A stretch of DNA of 64,000 nucleotides from Ferdinandcohnia sp047238305 (GCF_047238305.1 NZ_JBDFMO010000001.1:3534001-3598000); one strand, 5' to 3'. Positions 8,304 to 18,522 are shown, counted from the stretch's first letter. Made by a program: numbers and translations. The notes: a model not told the origin generated them from the sequence alone.

Positions 8304-10901
8304 TTATGCTTTAAGTTGCTTTTGAATTTCATATAAACGATTGATGGCTTCTAGTGGTGTAAGACCTATAATGTCCATCTCTTTAATGTCTTTCAATATA
8401 TCCTTTTCTTTTGAAGAGATTGGCTTTTCTTCTTTTTGGTAGCTAGCCTTTGTTTCCTCAAAAAATGAAAGTTGCAGATTATTAGAAAGATCAATCGAAT
8501 CTTCCCTTGTTGCTACGACTTGCTTTTCACCTTGTTCAAGCTGATTCAAAATTTCTTTCGCACGTTCAATCAAGTTGTCTGGAAGCTCCGCAAGTTTCGC
8601 AACATGAATCCCATAGCTTTTATCTGCAGCTCCTTCTTTGATCTTATGAAGGAAAACAACATTATCATTTTCCTCAATTGCACTAACATGAACATTGACT
8701 AAATTTTCAAGTGCTGCTTCCAAATCTGTCAATTCATGATAATGTGTGGAAAATAGAGTATGAGCTCCAATATTTTCATGAATATACTCAATAATTGCTT
8801 GAGCTAATGCCATCCCATCATAAGTGGATGTCCCGCGTCCAATTTCATCAAACAATAATAAGCTCTTAGATGTTGCATTCACAATCGCATTTTTGGCCTC
8901 GAGCATTTCCACCATAAATGTACTTTGCCCTGAAATCAAATCATCCGCAGCTCCAATTCTTGTGAACACTTGATCATAGATTGGAAGTACCGCCTCACTT
9001 GCCGGAACAAAACAACCGATTTGGGCCAATATTGAAGTAAGGGCAATTTGTCTCATGAACGTACTCTTACCAGACATATTTGGGCCTGTGATAAGTAGTA
9101 ATGAATGCCCCTGCTCCATTACACAGTCATTTGGAACATATTCCTGTGCTTGCATCACTTTTTCCACAACAGGATGACGTCCATCTTTAATAATGAGCTT
9201 GTCCTCCGAAAAATGAGGCATACAATAGTGGCGCTCCTCACTAATTGTTGCGAAGCATTGAAGGACATCCAGTTCACTAATCACCTTAGCTAATGACTGA
9301 AGTCTTGGGATATATTCTTTTACTTGTTCACGAATAGTAAGGAAAATATCATATTCTAACTGGACAATCTTTTCCTCTGCTTCAAGAATTAATGTTTCTT
9401 TTTCTTTAAGCTCAGGGGTGATAAAACGTTCCGCATTTGTTAATGTTTGTTTTCTTTCGTACATACCTTCCGGCAAAAACTGCAAGTTTGCCTTAGTTAC
9501 TTCAATATAATAGCCAAATACGCGGTTATATCCAATTTTTAATGACTTGATTCCAGTTTTTTCTCGTTCCTGTTTTTCTAAGGCTGCAATCCATGTTTTT
9601 CCATTACGACTTGCATCACGATATTGATCAAGAATGTCATTGAAACCATCCTTGATAATATCTCCTTCCTTAATCGTCATTGGAGGTGATTCTTTAATAG
9701 ACCTCTGTAACAGATCAGTGAGTGATTCACAAAGATCCATTTGATTTTCGAGATTGTCTGCATATGGATGCTCTAGCTTGGTCACAAGATTATAAATTCC
9801 TGGTACTTGTTCGAGCGATTTTTTCAACTGTAACAGGTCCCTTGCGTTGACATTCCCATAGGCTACTCGTCCAGCAAGACGTTCTAAGTCATAGACTTCC
9901 TTTAATAAATCCCTTAATTCTAACCTCTCAAAGTATTGTTCAATGAAGGTTTGAACCATATTTAGACGTGCTTCAATTTCGTTTTTATTTAATAAAGGTC
10001 GGTCAATCCACTGTTTTAACAAACGACCACCCATCGCTGTAACTGTTTGATCTAAAAGCCACAATAAAGAACCTTTCTTTCCTTTACTTCGAATCGTTTC
10101 AGTCAATTCCAAGTTACGCTTAGAATAAAGATCGATTTTCATAAATTGATTTGTATAATAGACCTGAACCTGCTGCAAATGATCAAGTGATCGTTTTTGT
10201 GTTTTCATTAAATAATTTAATAATCTTCCAAACGTGAAGACTAACTTTTCATCATTAAGGCAATTCGTTAGCTGTTGTAAATGATCTGCTACTTCACAAT
10301 TATCTTCATGTGAAATTGTAACCTGACAGCGTTCGATCAACGCTTTTTTATACATTTCCTCTAAATCAGATGGAACAACTACCTCTTTAGCACCATTTGC
10401 ATAAATTTCTCCAATAACATCTTCAAAATTTGAAGACAATAAGGATACCCTATTTTCACCGGTCGATAAGTCAGTTAATGCAAAACCAAAATGACCCTCT
10501 GAAAAACTGGTAATAGAAGCTAAAAAGTTATTCTCTTTATCTAAAAGGTTCTTTCCTTCCATCACAGTACCAGGAGTGACTAATTGAATAACCTCACGTC
10601 TGACGACACCTTTTGCTTGTTTCGGATCTTCCGTTTGCTCACAAATGGCCACTTTATATCCTTGATTAACTAATTGTTCAATATATCCAGCGGCTGAGTG
10701 ATAAGGAACCCCACACATCGGGATTTTTTCATTTACTCCACCATCTCTAGCCGTTAAGGTTATTTCTAAAATCTGGGATGCATTTATGGCATCTTCAAAA
10801 AACATTTCATAAAAATCTCCAAGTCGAAAAAATAAAAAGGCATCTTGATAATCTGCCTTTATCGCTAAATATTGCTTTATCATCGGCGTATATTCTGCCA
10901 T
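8304..10901 (-). CDS. mutS: DNA mismatch recognition protein MutS
   Basis: This 865-residue MutS1 recognises mismatches and small loops and loads MutL. The mismatch-reading GDFYEMF motif (Phe-x-Glu) is at 28-34. The core, lever and clamp domains follow, then the ABC-type ATPase with GPNMSGKST (about 610), DEIGRGTSTYDG and STHYHELT. The extreme C-terminus (LTPLEAINRLYEIQKQLK) matches the usual tail that binds the replication clamp or promotes tetramers. The ribosome binding site is GGGGGAT. It is first in a mutS-mutL operon with its own promoter downstream of the cotE terminator. Confidence 0.97.
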   Translation of the reverse strand: MAEYTPMIKQYLAIKADYQDAFLFFRLGDFYEMFFEDAINASQILEITLTARDGGVNEKIPMCGVPYHSAAGYIEQLVNQGYKVAICEQTEDPKQAKGVVRREVIQLVTPGTVMEGKNLLDKENNFLASITSFSEGHFGFALTDLSTGENRVSLLSSNFEDVIGEIYANGAKEVVVPSDLEEMYKKALIERCQVTISHEDNCEVADHLQQLTNCLNDEKLVFTFGRLLNYLMKTQKRSLDHLQQVQVYYTNQFMKIDLYSKRNLELTETIRSKGKKGSLLWLLDQTVTAMGGRLLKQWIDRPLLNKNEIEARLNMVQTFIEQYFERLELRDLLKEVYDLERLAGRVAYGNVNARDLLQLKKSLEQVPGIYNLVTKLEHPYADNLENQMDLCESLTDLLQRSIKESPPMTIKEGDIIKDGFNDILDQYRDASRNGKTWIAALEKQEREKTGIKSLKIGYNRVFGYYIEVTKANLQFLPEGMYERKQTLTNAERFITPELKEKETLILEAEEKIVQLEYDIFLTIREQVKEYIPRLQSLAKVISELDVLQCFATISEERHYCMPHFSEDKLIIKDGRHPVVEKVMQAQEYVPNDCVMEQGHSLLLITGPNMSGKSTFMRQIALTSILAQIGCFVPASEAVLPIYDQVFTRIGAADDLISGQSTFMVEMLEAKNAIVNATSKSLLLFDEIGRGTSTYDGMALAQAIIEYIHENIGAHTLFSTHYHELTDLEAALENLVNVHVSAIEENDNVVFLHKIKEGAADKSYGIHVAKLAELPDNLIERAKEILNQLEQGEKQVVATREDSIDLSNNLQLSFFEETKASYQKEEKPISSKEKDILKDIKEMDIIGLTPLEAINRLYEIQKQLKA

Positions 10902-10935
10902 TTATTAATCCCCCAACAACAGTAGTTCTGTTCAT

Positions 10936-10944
10936 ATTATAACA
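10936..10944 (-). promoter_or_regulatory. Extended -10 promoter element of mutS
   Basis: On the minus strand TGTTATAAT (a TGn-TATAAT extended -10) lies 35 bp upstream of the mutS ATG. No good -35 hexamer is visible, which is acceptable for an extended -10 promoter. Confidence 0.5.
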
Positions 10945-10986
10945 TAATTTAAAAATAGGGTGGGGGAGACTTGTCTTCCATTAAAT

Positions 10987-11019
10987 GAAAAAAAACTAGG
11001 AAGTCGTGCCTCCTAGTTT
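10987..11019 (-). terminator. Intrinsic terminator after cotE
   Basis: On the minus strand the stem ACTAGGA/TCCTAGT is followed by eight T. It starts just after the cotE stop codon and isolates cotE from mutS. Confidence 0.92.
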
Positions 11020-11022
11020 CAA

Positions 11023-11565
11023 TTATTCTTCTAAATCCCCTACTAAAAAGTCAGGATTTAAATCCTCAAATTCTTCGTCATCTACATCCCAATCTTTGAT
11101 GTCGTCATAGCAACCATCTGGATTTACGTGGACGCATACCTTTGTTTCGCCAATTACTTCTGCAAGAAGCTCTCTTTCTACCTCTACAAGAATTTTGTTC
11201 CCATTAGGTGAAATTGTGCATTCTAGGCAATTTGGCTGTTGCAACACTTCAACAATCACGTCACAGTCATCACCTAAGAAATTCTCATCTCTATACTTGA
11301 GTTTGATGCAATCTTTGTATGAAAGTGTTTCCGTAACAACCTCTGTTTTTGTATTGTTACCAAAAGAATACCATGTATTGACATCGAATCTGCCGCTTAC
11401 TTCTACCGTATTCCCTTTTTTCTCCGCTTCATACTGATGGTTAATGATCCAGCATCCTAAAATGTTGGATGGGTGGTGTGGTGGTGAAATTGTATAAGTA
11501 GACTGCGAAAACTTACGTCCTTTTCCTACAACAGCTTTTGTGATAATCTCTCTGTATTCAGACAT
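11023..11565 (-). CDS. cotE: Outer spore coat morphogenetic protein CotE
   Basis: This 180-residue protein is essentially the family length. CotE is made in the mother cell and nucleates assembly of the outer spore coat. The start MSEYREIITKAVVGKGRKFS, the SPPHHPSNILGCWIINH stretch and the strongly acidic C-terminus (KDWDVDDEEFEDLNPDF) are typical. The ATG follows a GGAGGGTT ribosome binding site. It lies between ricA and mutS as in B. subtilis, as a single-gene unit with its own terminator. Confidence 0.96.
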   Translation of the reverse strand: MSEYREIITKAVVGKGRKFSQSTYTISPPHHPSNILGCWIINHQYEAEKKGNTVEVSGRFDVNTWYSFGNNTKTEVVTETLSYKDCIKLKYRDENFLGDDCDVIVEVLQQPNCLECTISPNGNKILVEVERELLAEVIGETKVCVHVNPDGCYDDIKDWDVDDEEFEDLNPDFLVGDLEE

Positions 11566-11597
11566 TCGAACAAACCCTCCTCAATCAATCTTCAATT

Positions 11598-11625
11598 CAT
11601 CCTATGCGGGACATTTGACTAGTGT
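11598..11625 (-). promoter_or_regulatory. Possible sigma-K/sigma-E promoter of cotE
   Basis: On the minus strand CATAGGAT (11599-11606) resembles sporulation -10 elements. AC dinucleotides lie 15 and 17 bp upstream, as in sigma-K promoters (AC-N16/17-CATANNNTA). cotE has sigma-E and sigma-K promoters in B. subtilis. The match is partial. Confidence 0.35.
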
Positions 11626-11863
11626 GATAAAGACTGATTTCTTTTTCAAAACTTTTTGCAGTACTTCGATATCTTACTTGTAAGTACATGAAAAAAAGTT
11701 GAATAAACCATTCAAAATAAGTACTTTTAAAAAAAACGCAATGTCCTTCTCTTTATACATCAACCTTACGATTACCGTATAGTTCATTGTATGCGCGTTC
11801 GCCCATTTATGTACCTTTTTTTCAAAGCTGTACAAGCAAAAATAAATACTTGAGGTGAGCAAG

Positions 11864-11898
11864 CAAAAAAAATAAGGCAAAAGCTTTACGCTTTTGCC
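11864..11898 (-). terminator. Intrinsic terminator after ricA
   Basis: On the minus strand the stem GGCAAAAGC/GCTTTTGCC with a five-base loop is followed by TTATTTTTTTT. It ends the miaB-ricA transcript. Confidence 0.93.
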
Positions 11899-11906
11899 TC
11901 AATTTA

Positions 11907-12338
11907 TTAATGGCAGCTACAGCCACTTTTGTTATTCAACTTTGAACCAGTTTCACCTGCTAATAAGTCGCCACCAGTAGACGTAATGATTTCATTTGTT
12001 ACATTGTTTGAAATCGTATGTGCTACAAGCTGTAAAAGATCATTCACTTCAAGTTGTGAGTTTTTGAATTCTTCTACAACTGGAATACTGTCGAGCTCTG
12101 CTTGTAGATTATCAATTTTTTCTTCAACTTGCTTTAATGCTTCAGACTTACCATAGTGTTGGAAATTAACTGCCTGTTTTTGCAAGCTTTTAATTGTCTC
12201 AATAATTTCTTGAACCTTTTTGTTCTCATTGATTTGTGCTTCTGCACGTTTAAAGAAATCAACCTCTTCTGTTTCTGCAATCATTTTTGCAAGCTCTGTT
12301 GCTCTGTCAACGATTTGCTCTTTTGTGTATTGTGCCAT
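11907..12338 (-). CDS. ricA: RicA (YmcA), RNase Y specificity / biofilm and sporulation regulator
   Basis: This 143-residue protein of the YlbF/YmcA family is mostly helical (long heptad-like stretch at about 15-85). With RicF (YlbF) and RicT (YaaT) it forms the Y-complex, which steers RNase Y processing and promotes sporulation, competence and biofilm formation in B. subtilis. The C-terminal tail SGCSCH supplies cysteines consistent with the Fe-S cluster binding reported for the Ric complex. It starts one base after the miaB stop codon, so the two are almost certainly translationally coupled. B. subtilis name: ymcA. Confidence 0.93.
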   Translation of the reverse strand: MAQYTKEQIVDRATELAKMIAETEEVDFFKRAEAQINENKKVQEIIETIKSLQKQAVNFQHYGKSEALKQVEEKIDNLQAELDSIPVVEEFKNSQLEVNDLLQLVAHTISNNVTNEIITSTGGDLLAGETGSKLNNKSGCSCH

Positions 12339-12339
12339 C

Positions 12340-13869
12340 TTAGTTCACCTCTACCGCTTCTTCGATCATTTCACCATCTAATGACCAAGTTTTTGCTTTT
12401 ATAATTTTTACTTTTACAATTTTTCCAATTGCTGATTTTGGAGCTTTGAAGTTGACCAGCTTATTCTTACTTGTATATCCCGCTAAAACATCTGGATTGT
12501 TTTTACTCTCACCTTCAACAAGAACTTCAACAATTTGATCTTGGTATGCAAGATTTTTCTTTGCAGAAATTTCATTTACAAGTGCATTAAGACGCTGAAG
12601 TCTTTCCTTCTTCACTTCCATTGGAATGTTATCTTCCATTTTTGCAGCTGGTGTTCCTTCACGTGGTGAATAAATGAAGGTATAGGCAGAATCAAATTCT
12701 ACTTCTCTATATAAAGAAAGAGTTTCTTCAAATTGTTCATCTGTTTCATTCGGGAACCCTACAATGATATCTGTTGTAAAGGAAGCATTCGGGATTCTTT
12801 CCTTCATTTTGCGTACTAATTCTAAATATGATTCTCTTGTATATTTACGAGACATTAGTTTTAATACTTGAGAACTTCCGGATTGTACTGGTAGGTGGAT
12901 GTGCTCCATCAGGTTTCCACCTTTTGCAAGTACTTCAATTAAATGATCATTAAAATCACGTGGATGACTTGTTGTGAATCGAATACGCGGGATATCAATC
13001 GTACGTAGCTCGTCCATTAAGTCACCTAAACCATATTTGATATCTGTAAAATCCTTACCATAAGCATTTACGTTTTGACCAAGTAAGGTAATTTCTTTAT
13101 ATCCTTGTCTTGCTAAATGTCTTACCTCTTCAATAATGTCCTCTGGGCGACGGCTTCGTTCCTTACCACGTGTATAAGGCACAATACAGTAAGTACAGAA
13201 TTTGTCACACCCATACATTATATTGACCCAACCCTTGATATTACCTTTACGTACTTTTGGAAGGTTTTCAATAATGTCACCTTCCTTAGACCACACTTCA
13301 ATAACCATTTCTTTACTGAACGTTGCCTCTTTTACAATTTGAGGAAGGCGGTGAATATTATGAGTACCAAAAATCATATCAATAAAATGATGTTTTTCGA
13401 GAATTTTATTAACCACTGATTCTTCTTGGGACATACATCCACAAACACCAATTAAAAGATTTGGATTTTCAAGTTTTAATGGTTTAAGGTGTCCGATTTC
13501 ACCAAATACTTTGTTTTCTGCGTTTTCACGAATCGCACATGTATTAAGTAAAATAATGTCTGCATCTTCGGTATTTTCTGTAGGCTCATAGCCCATTTCC
13601 ATAAAAATACCGGCCATTACTTCCGTGTCATGCTCATTCATTTGGCAGCCATACGTACGAATTAAAAAGCGTTTTCCTTTTCCTGCATTTTTCATATCCT
13701 CAGGGATTGAAAACTCTTTTAAGTAATTAACTTGTTCTTTACCACGTTTTTTCGCATCTTTTAATGAAGGTGGTTGATAAACAGATTGAAAATACTTACT
13801 GTAATCCTTTTCGGATTTTTTGTCCGCAGGTTTTACTTGAGTACTTTCAAGACGTTGTTTTTCGTTCAT
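12340..13869 (-). CDS. miaB: tRNA-2-methylthio-N6-dimethylallyladenosine synthase MiaB
   Basis: This 509-residue radical-SAM methylthiotransferase adds the methylthio group to i6A37 of tRNA, acting after MiaA. The N-terminal UPF0004 domain carries cysteines for the auxiliary 4Fe-4S cluster (RTYGCQMNEHDTEV, NTCAIRE, GVCGCM). The radical-SAM CxxxCxxC motif is in YGCDKFCTYC (about 219-228). A C-terminal TRAM domain spans about 440-505. The length is the same as B. subtilis YmcB, including the N-terminal extension. It is followed directly by ricA. The 252-bp gap upstream holds only the korB terminator. Confidence 0.96.
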   Translation of the reverse strand: MNEKQRLESTQVKPADKKSEKDYSKYFQSVYQPPSLKDAKKRGKEQVNYLKEFSIPEDMKNAGKGKRFLIRTYGCQMNEHDTEVMAGIFMEMGYEPTENTEDADIILLNTCAIRENAENKVFGEIGHLKPLKLENPNLLIGVCGCMSQEESVVNKILEKHHFIDMIFGTHNIHRLPQIVKEATFSKEMVIEVWSKEGDIIENLPKVRKGNIKGWVNIMYGCDKFCTYCIVPYTRGKERSRRPEDIIEEVRHLARQGYKEITLLGQNVNAYGKDFTDIKYGLGDLMDELRTIDIPRIRFTTSHPRDFNDHLIEVLAKGGNLMEHIHLPVQSGSSQVLKLMSRKYTRESYLELVRKMKERIPNASFTTDIIVGFPNETDEQFEETLSLYREVEFDSAYTFIYSPREGTPAAKMEDNIPMEVKKERLQRLNALVNEISAKKNLAYQDQIVEVLVEGESKNNPDVLAGYTSKNKLVNFKAPKSAIGKIVKVKIIKAKTWSLDGEMIEEAVEVN

Positions 13870-14075
13870 GTGGTATCTCCTTCCTTTTTACAAAAACGAT
13901 CTGTTGTAAAGTTTTTAATTTCTTTAACACTATAAACCTACACATTTTACTAGTATAAGGTTTAACAAGTTTTAATACAATAAAACCATAGAAAATGTAG
14001 AAATTTGTACATACTTCATAGTCAAGACATACATACCTATTTTATCATTCAAAAAACAGTGAGTAAAGGTTAAAG

Positions 14076-14113
14076 CAAAAACCCTACTAAGACAAAAATC
14101 CTTAGTAGGGTTA
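14076..14113 (-). terminator. Intrinsic terminator after korB
   Basis: On the minus strand a 12-bp stem AACCCTACTAAG/CTTAGTAGGGTT is followed by TTTGC. It lies ten bases past the korB stop. Confidence 0.85.
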
Positions 14114-14121
14114 TAGTCAAA

Positions 14122-14988
<867 letters not shown>

Positions 14989-14989
14989 A

Positions 14990-16726
14990 TTAGAACAACT
15001 CCTTACATTTTGTGTGAACTTCATGAGGTAGGAACGGATTACCATCATATTTTAAGAAATTAGTAATCTTGTCCGCATGTCCTACATTCATTTTCATAAT
15101 GTTTGCGAGCTGACCTGTAGCGTTATTCTCAACCACTAATACTTTTTTAGCTGATTGTACTAAAGGTAACATTTCATCAGTTGGGAATGGATGAATTAAA
15201 CGAATCTGTGCATGGTTTACTTTAATACCATCATTCTCAAGGCGTGTCATTGCTTCTTCAATCGCACCGCGCGTTGAGTTAAAACCAACAACTAAAAGGT
15301 CCGCCTCTTCATGTTTCACATTTTTATGAACAGGAGTCTTGAATTGAATGTTTTTAATCTTTCTAAGGCGTTTTTCCATTTGATCCTTACGGTTGCTTGC
15401 AACCTCGGATGGTTTACCTTGTTCATTATGTTCAACACCCGTTACATGGTGGATTCCATTTTTCACACCTGGTACTACACGTGGAGATACTCCACTCTCT
15501 GTCACTTCATAACGCTTAAAATATTCCTTATTCTCTAATTCTGGTAATTCATCATCAAGAAGTAGATTTCCACGTCTTACTTCAATCTGTGAATAATCAA
15601 GTGGTTCAACTGATTGCTTACCAAGTGAAAGTTGTAAGTCTGTTAGAAAAATAACCGGGCATTGATATTCCTCAGCTAGGTTAAATGCTTCGATTATGTC
15701 ATAAAATGCTTCCTGTACTGTACTAGGAGCCATGACAATCTTAGGAATTTCTCCGTGCGTACCGTAAATCATTGCCATTAAATCAGATTGTTCTTGCTTT
15801 GTTGGCAGACCCGTACTAGGACCTCCACGTTGTGTATCAATTATAACAAGTGGTGTTTCAGTAATACCTGATAAACCGATTGACTCCATCATTAATGATA
15901 AACCTGGTCCAGCAGATGCTGTAAATGCACGAACACCAGCGTAGTTAGAGCCAATTGCCATTGTACAAGCAGCAATTTCGTCCTCAGTTTGGATCACTGT
16001 TCCACCAAATTCAGGTAGTTTACTAATTAAGTATTCCATGATTTCAGAAGCTGGGGTAATTGGGTATGCAGGCATAAATCTTGCCCCACCGGCTAGAGCA
16101 CCCAAAGCAATTGCGTCATTACCAATCATGAACATGCGCTGCTTTCCGTCCGCTTTTTCTAACTTCATTTTTACGTCTTCGCTGAGTTGATCCTGTAGGA
16201 ATTCAGCGCCTGCTTTGATTGCTTCCATGTTCTTTTCTACAACCTGCTGACCTTTTCGACCAAAGATTTCTTCTACCACATTTAAATATACATTTAAATC
16301 GAGGTCTAATAATGAACTAGTTGCACCAATTGCAACCATGTTTTTCATAAGCGACGTTCCAAGTTCAGTTGCAATTTGAGTAAAAGGAACAGAATACAAA
16401 TGAACATTGGTGTTTTCAGGAATGGTTGGTCCGAATTTCGCATCTGCCAACACAACTCCCCCGTCTCGTAATTCATGAAAATTAAAATCAATTGTTTCCT
16501 GGTCAAAGGCTACTAAAATATCAAGATCGTCTGAAATTGAACGAACTTGAGTTGTACTTACGCGAATTTTGTTATTCGTATGACCACCTTTAATACGTGA
16601 TGAAAAGTGGCGATAACCGTATAAATAGTAGCCTAAACGATTTAAAGCAATGGAAAAGATTTCCCCTGTACTCTCGATTCCTTCCCCTTGTTGTCCGCCA
16701 ACTTTCCACGAAAGTTGATTGATCAT
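14990..16726 (-). CDS. korA: 2-oxoacid:ferredoxin oxidoreductase, fused gamma-alpha subunit (KorA)
   Basis: This is a 578-residue fusion. The gamma domain (about 1-185) begins with WKVGGQQGEGIESTG and has FSSRIKGGHTNN. The alpha pyrimidine-binding domain (about 195-578) has GNDAIALGALAGGARF, AYPITPASEIMEYL and STGLPTKQEQSDL. It pairs with KorB; the 2-oxoglutarate preference is inferred from Bacillus homologues. There is no ferredoxin-like domain, so electrons must pass to a separate ferredoxin. The start ATG follows AAAGGGGTG. A cre-like site lies about 200 bp upstream. Confidence 0.93.
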   Translation of the reverse strand: MINQLSWKVGGQQGEGIESTGEIFSIALNRLGYYLYGYRHFSSRIKGGHTNNKIRVSTTQVRSISDDLDILVAFDQETIDFNFHELRDGGVVLADAKFGPTIPENTNVHLYSVPFTQIATELGTSLMKNMVAIGATSSLLDLDLNVYLNVVEEIFGRKGQQVVEKNMEAIKAGAEFLQDQLSEDVKMKLEKADGKQRMFMIGNDAIALGALAGGARFMPAYPITPASEIMEYLISKLPEFGGTVIQTEDEIAACTMAIGSNYAGVRAFTASAGPGLSLMMESIGLSGITETPLVIIDTQRGGPSTGLPTKQEQSDLMAMIYGTHGEIPKIVMAPSTVQEAFYDIIEAFNLAEEYQCPVIFLTDLQLSLGKQSVEPLDYSQIEVRRGNLLLDDELPELENKEYFKRYEVTESGVSPRVVPGVKNGIHHVTGVEHNEQGKPSEVASNRKDQMEKRLRKIKNIQFKTPVHKNVKHEEADLLVVGFNSTRGAIEEAMTRLENDGIKVNHAQIRLIHPFPTDEMLPLVQSAKKVLVVENNATGQLANIMKMNVGHADKITNFLKYDGNPFLPHEVHTKCKELF

Positions 16727-17054
16727 GACTTACACCCCTTTGGAATACGTTCTATATAAGATTTTTTATAGGTTTAAGTGTAAAGCACTTTCCAACTCTG
16801 CTGTAGTTGATTTTTTATGTGAATTCTCGCGATTCGAAACAGGGCCTTTTCCAACCACAAAATTGGGAGTAAATCACCAAAATTGAATTGAAAAAAACTG
16901 TCTAAATTTATAATGTTGGATATGTACTAAACGCTTTCATTCTAGACCTATCAACGAAAAAAAGCAACCCTTAGTAAGCAAATTATGAAGAAAAATGTAT
17001 ATTTTGTTATTTTTCAATTAATTTCATTTTATTCAGTTTGAATATGGGTTAATA
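16727..17054. other. dipeptidase-korA intergenic region
   Basis: This 328-bp AT-rich gap carries a cre-like site at 16926-16939 and no convincing terminator after the dipeptidase gene. I could not choose a good -35/-10 pair for korA. No coding signal is seen. Confidence 0.55.
16926..16939 (-). promoter_or_regulatory. Putative CcpA cre site upstream of korAB
   Basis: On the minus strand TGAAAGCGTTTAGT matches TGWAARCGYTWNCW at all but one position. It lies about 200 bp upstream of the korA start. This would place korAB under carbon catabolite control, sensible for an enzyme of 2-oxoacid oxidation. Confidence 0.55.
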
Positions 17055-17978
17055 TTACACAGGTAAATGCTCTATAAAATTATGGTATAAGAATTTTTTC
17101 ACCTGGGTCTCTGTGTAATGTTTTAACAAGTTATTTACAAGAACATCGTACCCTTTGAAGGATTCAAGTCCAAAGGTTGTTTCTGTTATACCATCAAAAT
17201 CAGATCCAAATCCTACATGGTTTTCCCCACCTAATGAACAAATATAGTCAAGATGCTTTAATACATCATCTATAGATGCATTTCCCTGATTTCTTAAAAA
17301 TTGCGGGACAAACGTGATTCCAATCATGCCGTTCTTTTGTATAAGTGCGCGTATTTGATCATCCTGAAGATTCCGTCGGTGATTGCAAATTGCAATTGCA
17401 TTTGAATGAGAGGCAATCGGATAATCCGCTACTTCCATGACATCCCAAAACCCTTTGACTGATAAATGGGATACATCTGTCCAAATTAAAGCCTCATTTT
17501 GCTCCTTCACAACCTCTTTCCCAAAGCTTGATAGCCCGCCTCCACGAGGTTCTCCTATGCCATCCGCAACAAAATTAGCGTAATTCCATGTTAACCCAAC
17601 AGATGACACACCAAGCCTTATTAGCGTTTGAAGCTTTACTATACTTTGATCAATTGCGTCACATCCTTCTAGCGTTAAGAAAGCGCCTATCTCATTCTCT
17701 TTCAAGGCCAATATGTCCTCTCTTGTTCGTACCGCTTTTAATAACGGGGAAGGGGCAATTACTCTCTTATAAAAAATTTCTACCATTTCTAACGCTGTTT
17801 CAAACCGACTTTCCGGTCTTACTTCTTCAGGAATGTAGATCGCAAAGCATTGCACTTTGCCGCCTGTTGCTCTTAATTGATTATATGTAATATGTAATTT
17901 CGGCGAGTCGGCAAAATCAATGGTAGGATCCATCCACATTTTATATAAAACATCGGAATGCGCATCAAATATTTTCAA
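17055..17978 (-). CDS. Membrane dipeptidase (peptidase family M19)
   Basis: This 307-residue zinc dipeptidase of the renal dipeptidase family probably hydrolyses dipeptides. Metal-site motifs are visible: FDAHSDVL at the N-terminus (His-x-Asp), LEGCDAI (bridging Glu), SHSNA and the later GFGSDFDG. Despite the family name there is no signal peptide or membrane segment, so it is likely cytoplasmic. The start is TTG at 17976-17978, nine bases after AAGGGAG; a TTG three codons earlier abuts the ribosome binding site and is less likely. It sits between spoVS and korA, where B. subtilis has tdh-kbl. Confidence 0.9.
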   Translation of the reverse strand: MKIFDAHSDVLYKMWMDPTIDFADSPKLHITYNQLRATGGKVQCFAIYIPEEVRPESRFETALEMVEIFYKRVIAPSPLLKAVRTREDILALKENEIGAFLTLEGCDAIDQSIVKLQTLIRLGVSSVGLTWNYANFVADGIGEPRGGGLSSFGKEVVKEQNEALIWTDVSHLSVKGFWDVMEVADYPIASHSNAIAICNHRRNLQDDQIRALIQKNGMIGITFVPQFLRNQGNASIDDVLKHLDYICSLGGENHVGFGSDFDGITETTFGLESFKGYDVLVNNLLKHYTETQVKKFLYHNFIEHLPV

Positions 17979-18011
17979 ATTAATCAACTCCCTTTTCTTT
18001 CTATTTTACAC

Positions 18012-18044
18012 AAAAATACCTGTTTGTCTTTTAAGACAAACAGG
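18012..18044 (-). terminator. Intrinsic terminator after spoVS
   Basis: A perfect 12-bp stem CCTGTTTGTCTT/AAGACAAACAGG with a two-base nominal loop is followed on the minus strand by TATTTTTG. It lies 43 bp past spoVS and before the dipeptidase. Confidence 0.9.
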
Positions 18045-18087
18045 CTACTATCCGTCACTTGACCACTTTATACTAAAGGACATACGA

Positions 18088-18348
18088 TTATCGTGGTTCA
18101 ACGATTAATTTTATAGCAGTTCTTTCTTCACCATCAATTTGAATATCTGTAAATGCCGGAATACAAATTAGGTCCACTCCACTCGGTGCTACAAACCCTC
18201 TGGCTATCGCTACTGCTTTCACTGCCTGATTTAATGCACCTGCACCAATCGCTTGGATTTCTGCAGCTCCTCTTTCGCGCAATACACCTGCAAGGGCTCC
18301 AGCTACAGAGTTAGGATTAGATTTTGCTGAAACTTTTAATATTTCCAT
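18088..18348 (-). CDS. spoVS: Stage V sporulation protein SpoVS
   Basis: This 86-residue Alba-like small protein, nearly invariant in spore formers, affects septation and coat/engulfment progress in B. subtilis and may bind nucleic acid. The sequence MEILKVSAKSNPNSVAGALAG, then QAIGAGALNQAVKA and CIPAFTDIQIDGEERTA, is diagnostic. The ATG has an AAAGGAGG ribosome binding site. It forms a single-gene unit: sigma-H promoter at 18551-18578, a leader of about 195 nt with two hairpins, and a strong terminator. Confidence 0.97.
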   Translation of the reverse strand: MEILKVSAKSNPNSVAGALAGVLRERGAAEIQAIGAGALNQAVKAVAIARGFVAPSGVDLICIPAFTDIQIDGEERTAIKLIVEPR

Positions 18349-18432
18349 TTCTACTTTCCTCCTTGTTCTTTACAATGTTTCCCTGAGTGACCGGTAGAAC
18401 CATACAAACTAATAACGACTGATAAATTTGCG

Positions 18433-18522
18433 ATCTTTGAGTATATCTCTAAGATTCTAACATGATCGTTGGACTTACCAGTGGCTGTCTTTATTCAACC
18501 AGGATTCCCAAGTCCTGTTGAA
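18433..18522 (-). promoter_or_regulatory. Structured leader of spoVS (two hairpins)
   Basis: The transcript from the sigma-H promoter would contain a stem TTCAACAGGA paired with TCCTGGTTGAA (18494-18522, one bulge). A second stem ATCTTAGAG/CTCAAAGAT (18433-18455, one mismatch) follows. Neither is followed by a T run, so they are not simple terminators. The 315-bp spoVS-ymdB gap otherwise contains the promoter and the ymdB terminator. Confidence 0.5.

Larger units (their letters stand above)
11566..11906. other. ricA-cotE intergenic region
   Basis: This 341-bp AT-rich gap holds the ricA terminator at 11864-11898 and a possible mother-cell promoter for cotE near 11598-11625. I see no convincing gene in the remainder. 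Confidence 0.6.

Noticed and set aside
11674..11880. 68-codon minus-strand open frame between ricA and cotE
   Set aside because: It overlaps the ricA terminator, is AT-driven, and has no ribosome binding site or recognisable sequence.
14989..15048. A 20-residue N-terminal extension of KorB
   Set aside because: It would overlap the end of korA out of frame; the internal ATG has AAGGAG and begins the conserved sequence.
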